This document shows, piece by piece, positions 63,843-64,000 of a stretch of DNA of 64,000 bases. The notes beneath the pieces were generated by a model. The model saw only the letters and a list, made by a program, of their open reading frames with translations. It was not told the origin of the DNA and did not search any database. The position numbers were made by a program, and so were the translations under genes. The stretch comes from Phenylobacterium sp. (GTDB taxonomy: Bacteria; Pseudomonadota; Alphaproteobacteria; Caulobacterales; Caulobacteraceae): contig NZ_JAHBYD010000007.1 of the NCBI RefSeq assembly GCF_019636135.1, positions 62,001 through 126,000 on the forward strand, read 5' to 3'. Position 1 is the stretch's first letter. Each line of letters begins with the position of its first letter.

Positions 63843-64000
63843 ATGGCCAGCGCCTTGACCACCGAAATCAAAGCCACGCCGCTGAAGCACGGCGCCATCG
63901 TGCTGGTGCGCCACGGCGAGCCGAACGTCTCGCGCAAGGTGATGCTGTCGGCCGCCGAGTACCGGGCGTTCTGGGCGAACTACGAACTGCTGGGCCTGTT
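63843..64000 (+). CDS. Histidine phosphatase (phosphoglycerate-mutase-like), start only
   Basis: 52 codons before the window ends, starting ATG 63843, 29 bp after the hydrolase stop. IVLVRHGEPN carries the RHG motif with the phosphorylated His and the following Glu of the histidine phosphatase superfamily; the N-terminal 18 residues are hydrophilic. The remainder lies outside, so the subgroup (PhoE/GpmB-like phosphatase) is not decided. Confidence 0.85.
   Translation, partial: MASALTTEIKATPLKHGAIVLVRHGEPNVSRKVMLSAAEYRAFWANYELLGL

Overview
The window is high-GC, gene-dense alphaproteobacterial chromosome, most likely Caulobacteraceae (Phenylobacterium/Caulobacter type). Signs of this are the order ftsZ – small ORF – lpxC – bamD – recN – ligA, an mreBCD–PBP2–rodA cluster, an alphaproteobacterial COQ4, a PEPxxWA-CTERM protein, DUF2171 and DUF4169 genes, and frequent GTG/TTG starts. 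I see no rRNA, tRNA, CRISPR array, prophage or IS transposase.

Layout. 1-9.9 kb: end of ftsZ, lpxC, a PPOX flavoprotein, bamD, recN, a convergent PEP-CTERM protein, ligA and a TPR-methyltransferase. 9.9-18.2 kb: mostly minus strand, with an aminopeptidase P / methyltransferase / NTF2-like operon, prmA, corA and a UvrD helicase. 18-25.8 kb: ribbon-helix-helix regulator, coq4, small hypothetical genes, an M28 peptidase, aspartate aminotransferase, a VTT-domain protein and a ParE-type toxin-antitoxin pair. 25.8-29.7 kb: leuA behind a leucine-rich leader peptide and attenuator, an EamA exporter and a kelch protein. 29.8-35.8 kb: a molybdenum-linked island. On the minus strand TonB receptor, ModE-type regulator, a small secreted protein and an MbnH/MauG-like di-heme protein follow one another; modA-modB diverge from them across a near-perfect ModE operator, and modC is absent. 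36-44 kb: elongasome operon mreB-mreC-mreD-mrdA-mrdA-rodA with two intact tandem PBP2 genes. 44-52.7 kb: membrane protein, an SDR / DsbA-like isomerase / enoyl-CoA hydratase operon divergent from an HxlR regulator, a secreted protein with a clear intrinsic terminator, and a single-chain acyl-CoA carboxylase. 53-55.7 kb: a radical-SAM 'DNA modification/repair' protein coupled to a UdgX-type uracil-DNA glycosylase. 55.9-64 kb: MFS transporter, TetR, VWA/CoxE protein, aldo/keto reductase divergent from LysR, a degenerate serine-recombinase-like protein, GNAT, histone-deacetylase-like hydrolase and the start of a histidine phosphatase.

A second layer is the repeats. At least 17 intergenic palindromic elements of several families lie between genes. 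Some abut stop codons exactly; two carry terminal inverted repeats whose first three bases are the neighbours' TAG stop codons. One lies in frame inside the UdgX gene, one encodes the end of the kelch protein, and one supplies the Shine-Dalgarno of the MFS gene.

The strongest candidate for a little-described system is the ModE-box island at 29.8-35.8 kb. It joins an outer-membrane receptor, inner-membrane molybdate uptake genes and an MbnH/MauG-like heme enzyme with a small secreted partner. This is inferred from gene order, motifs and operator sequence; no database search was possible.
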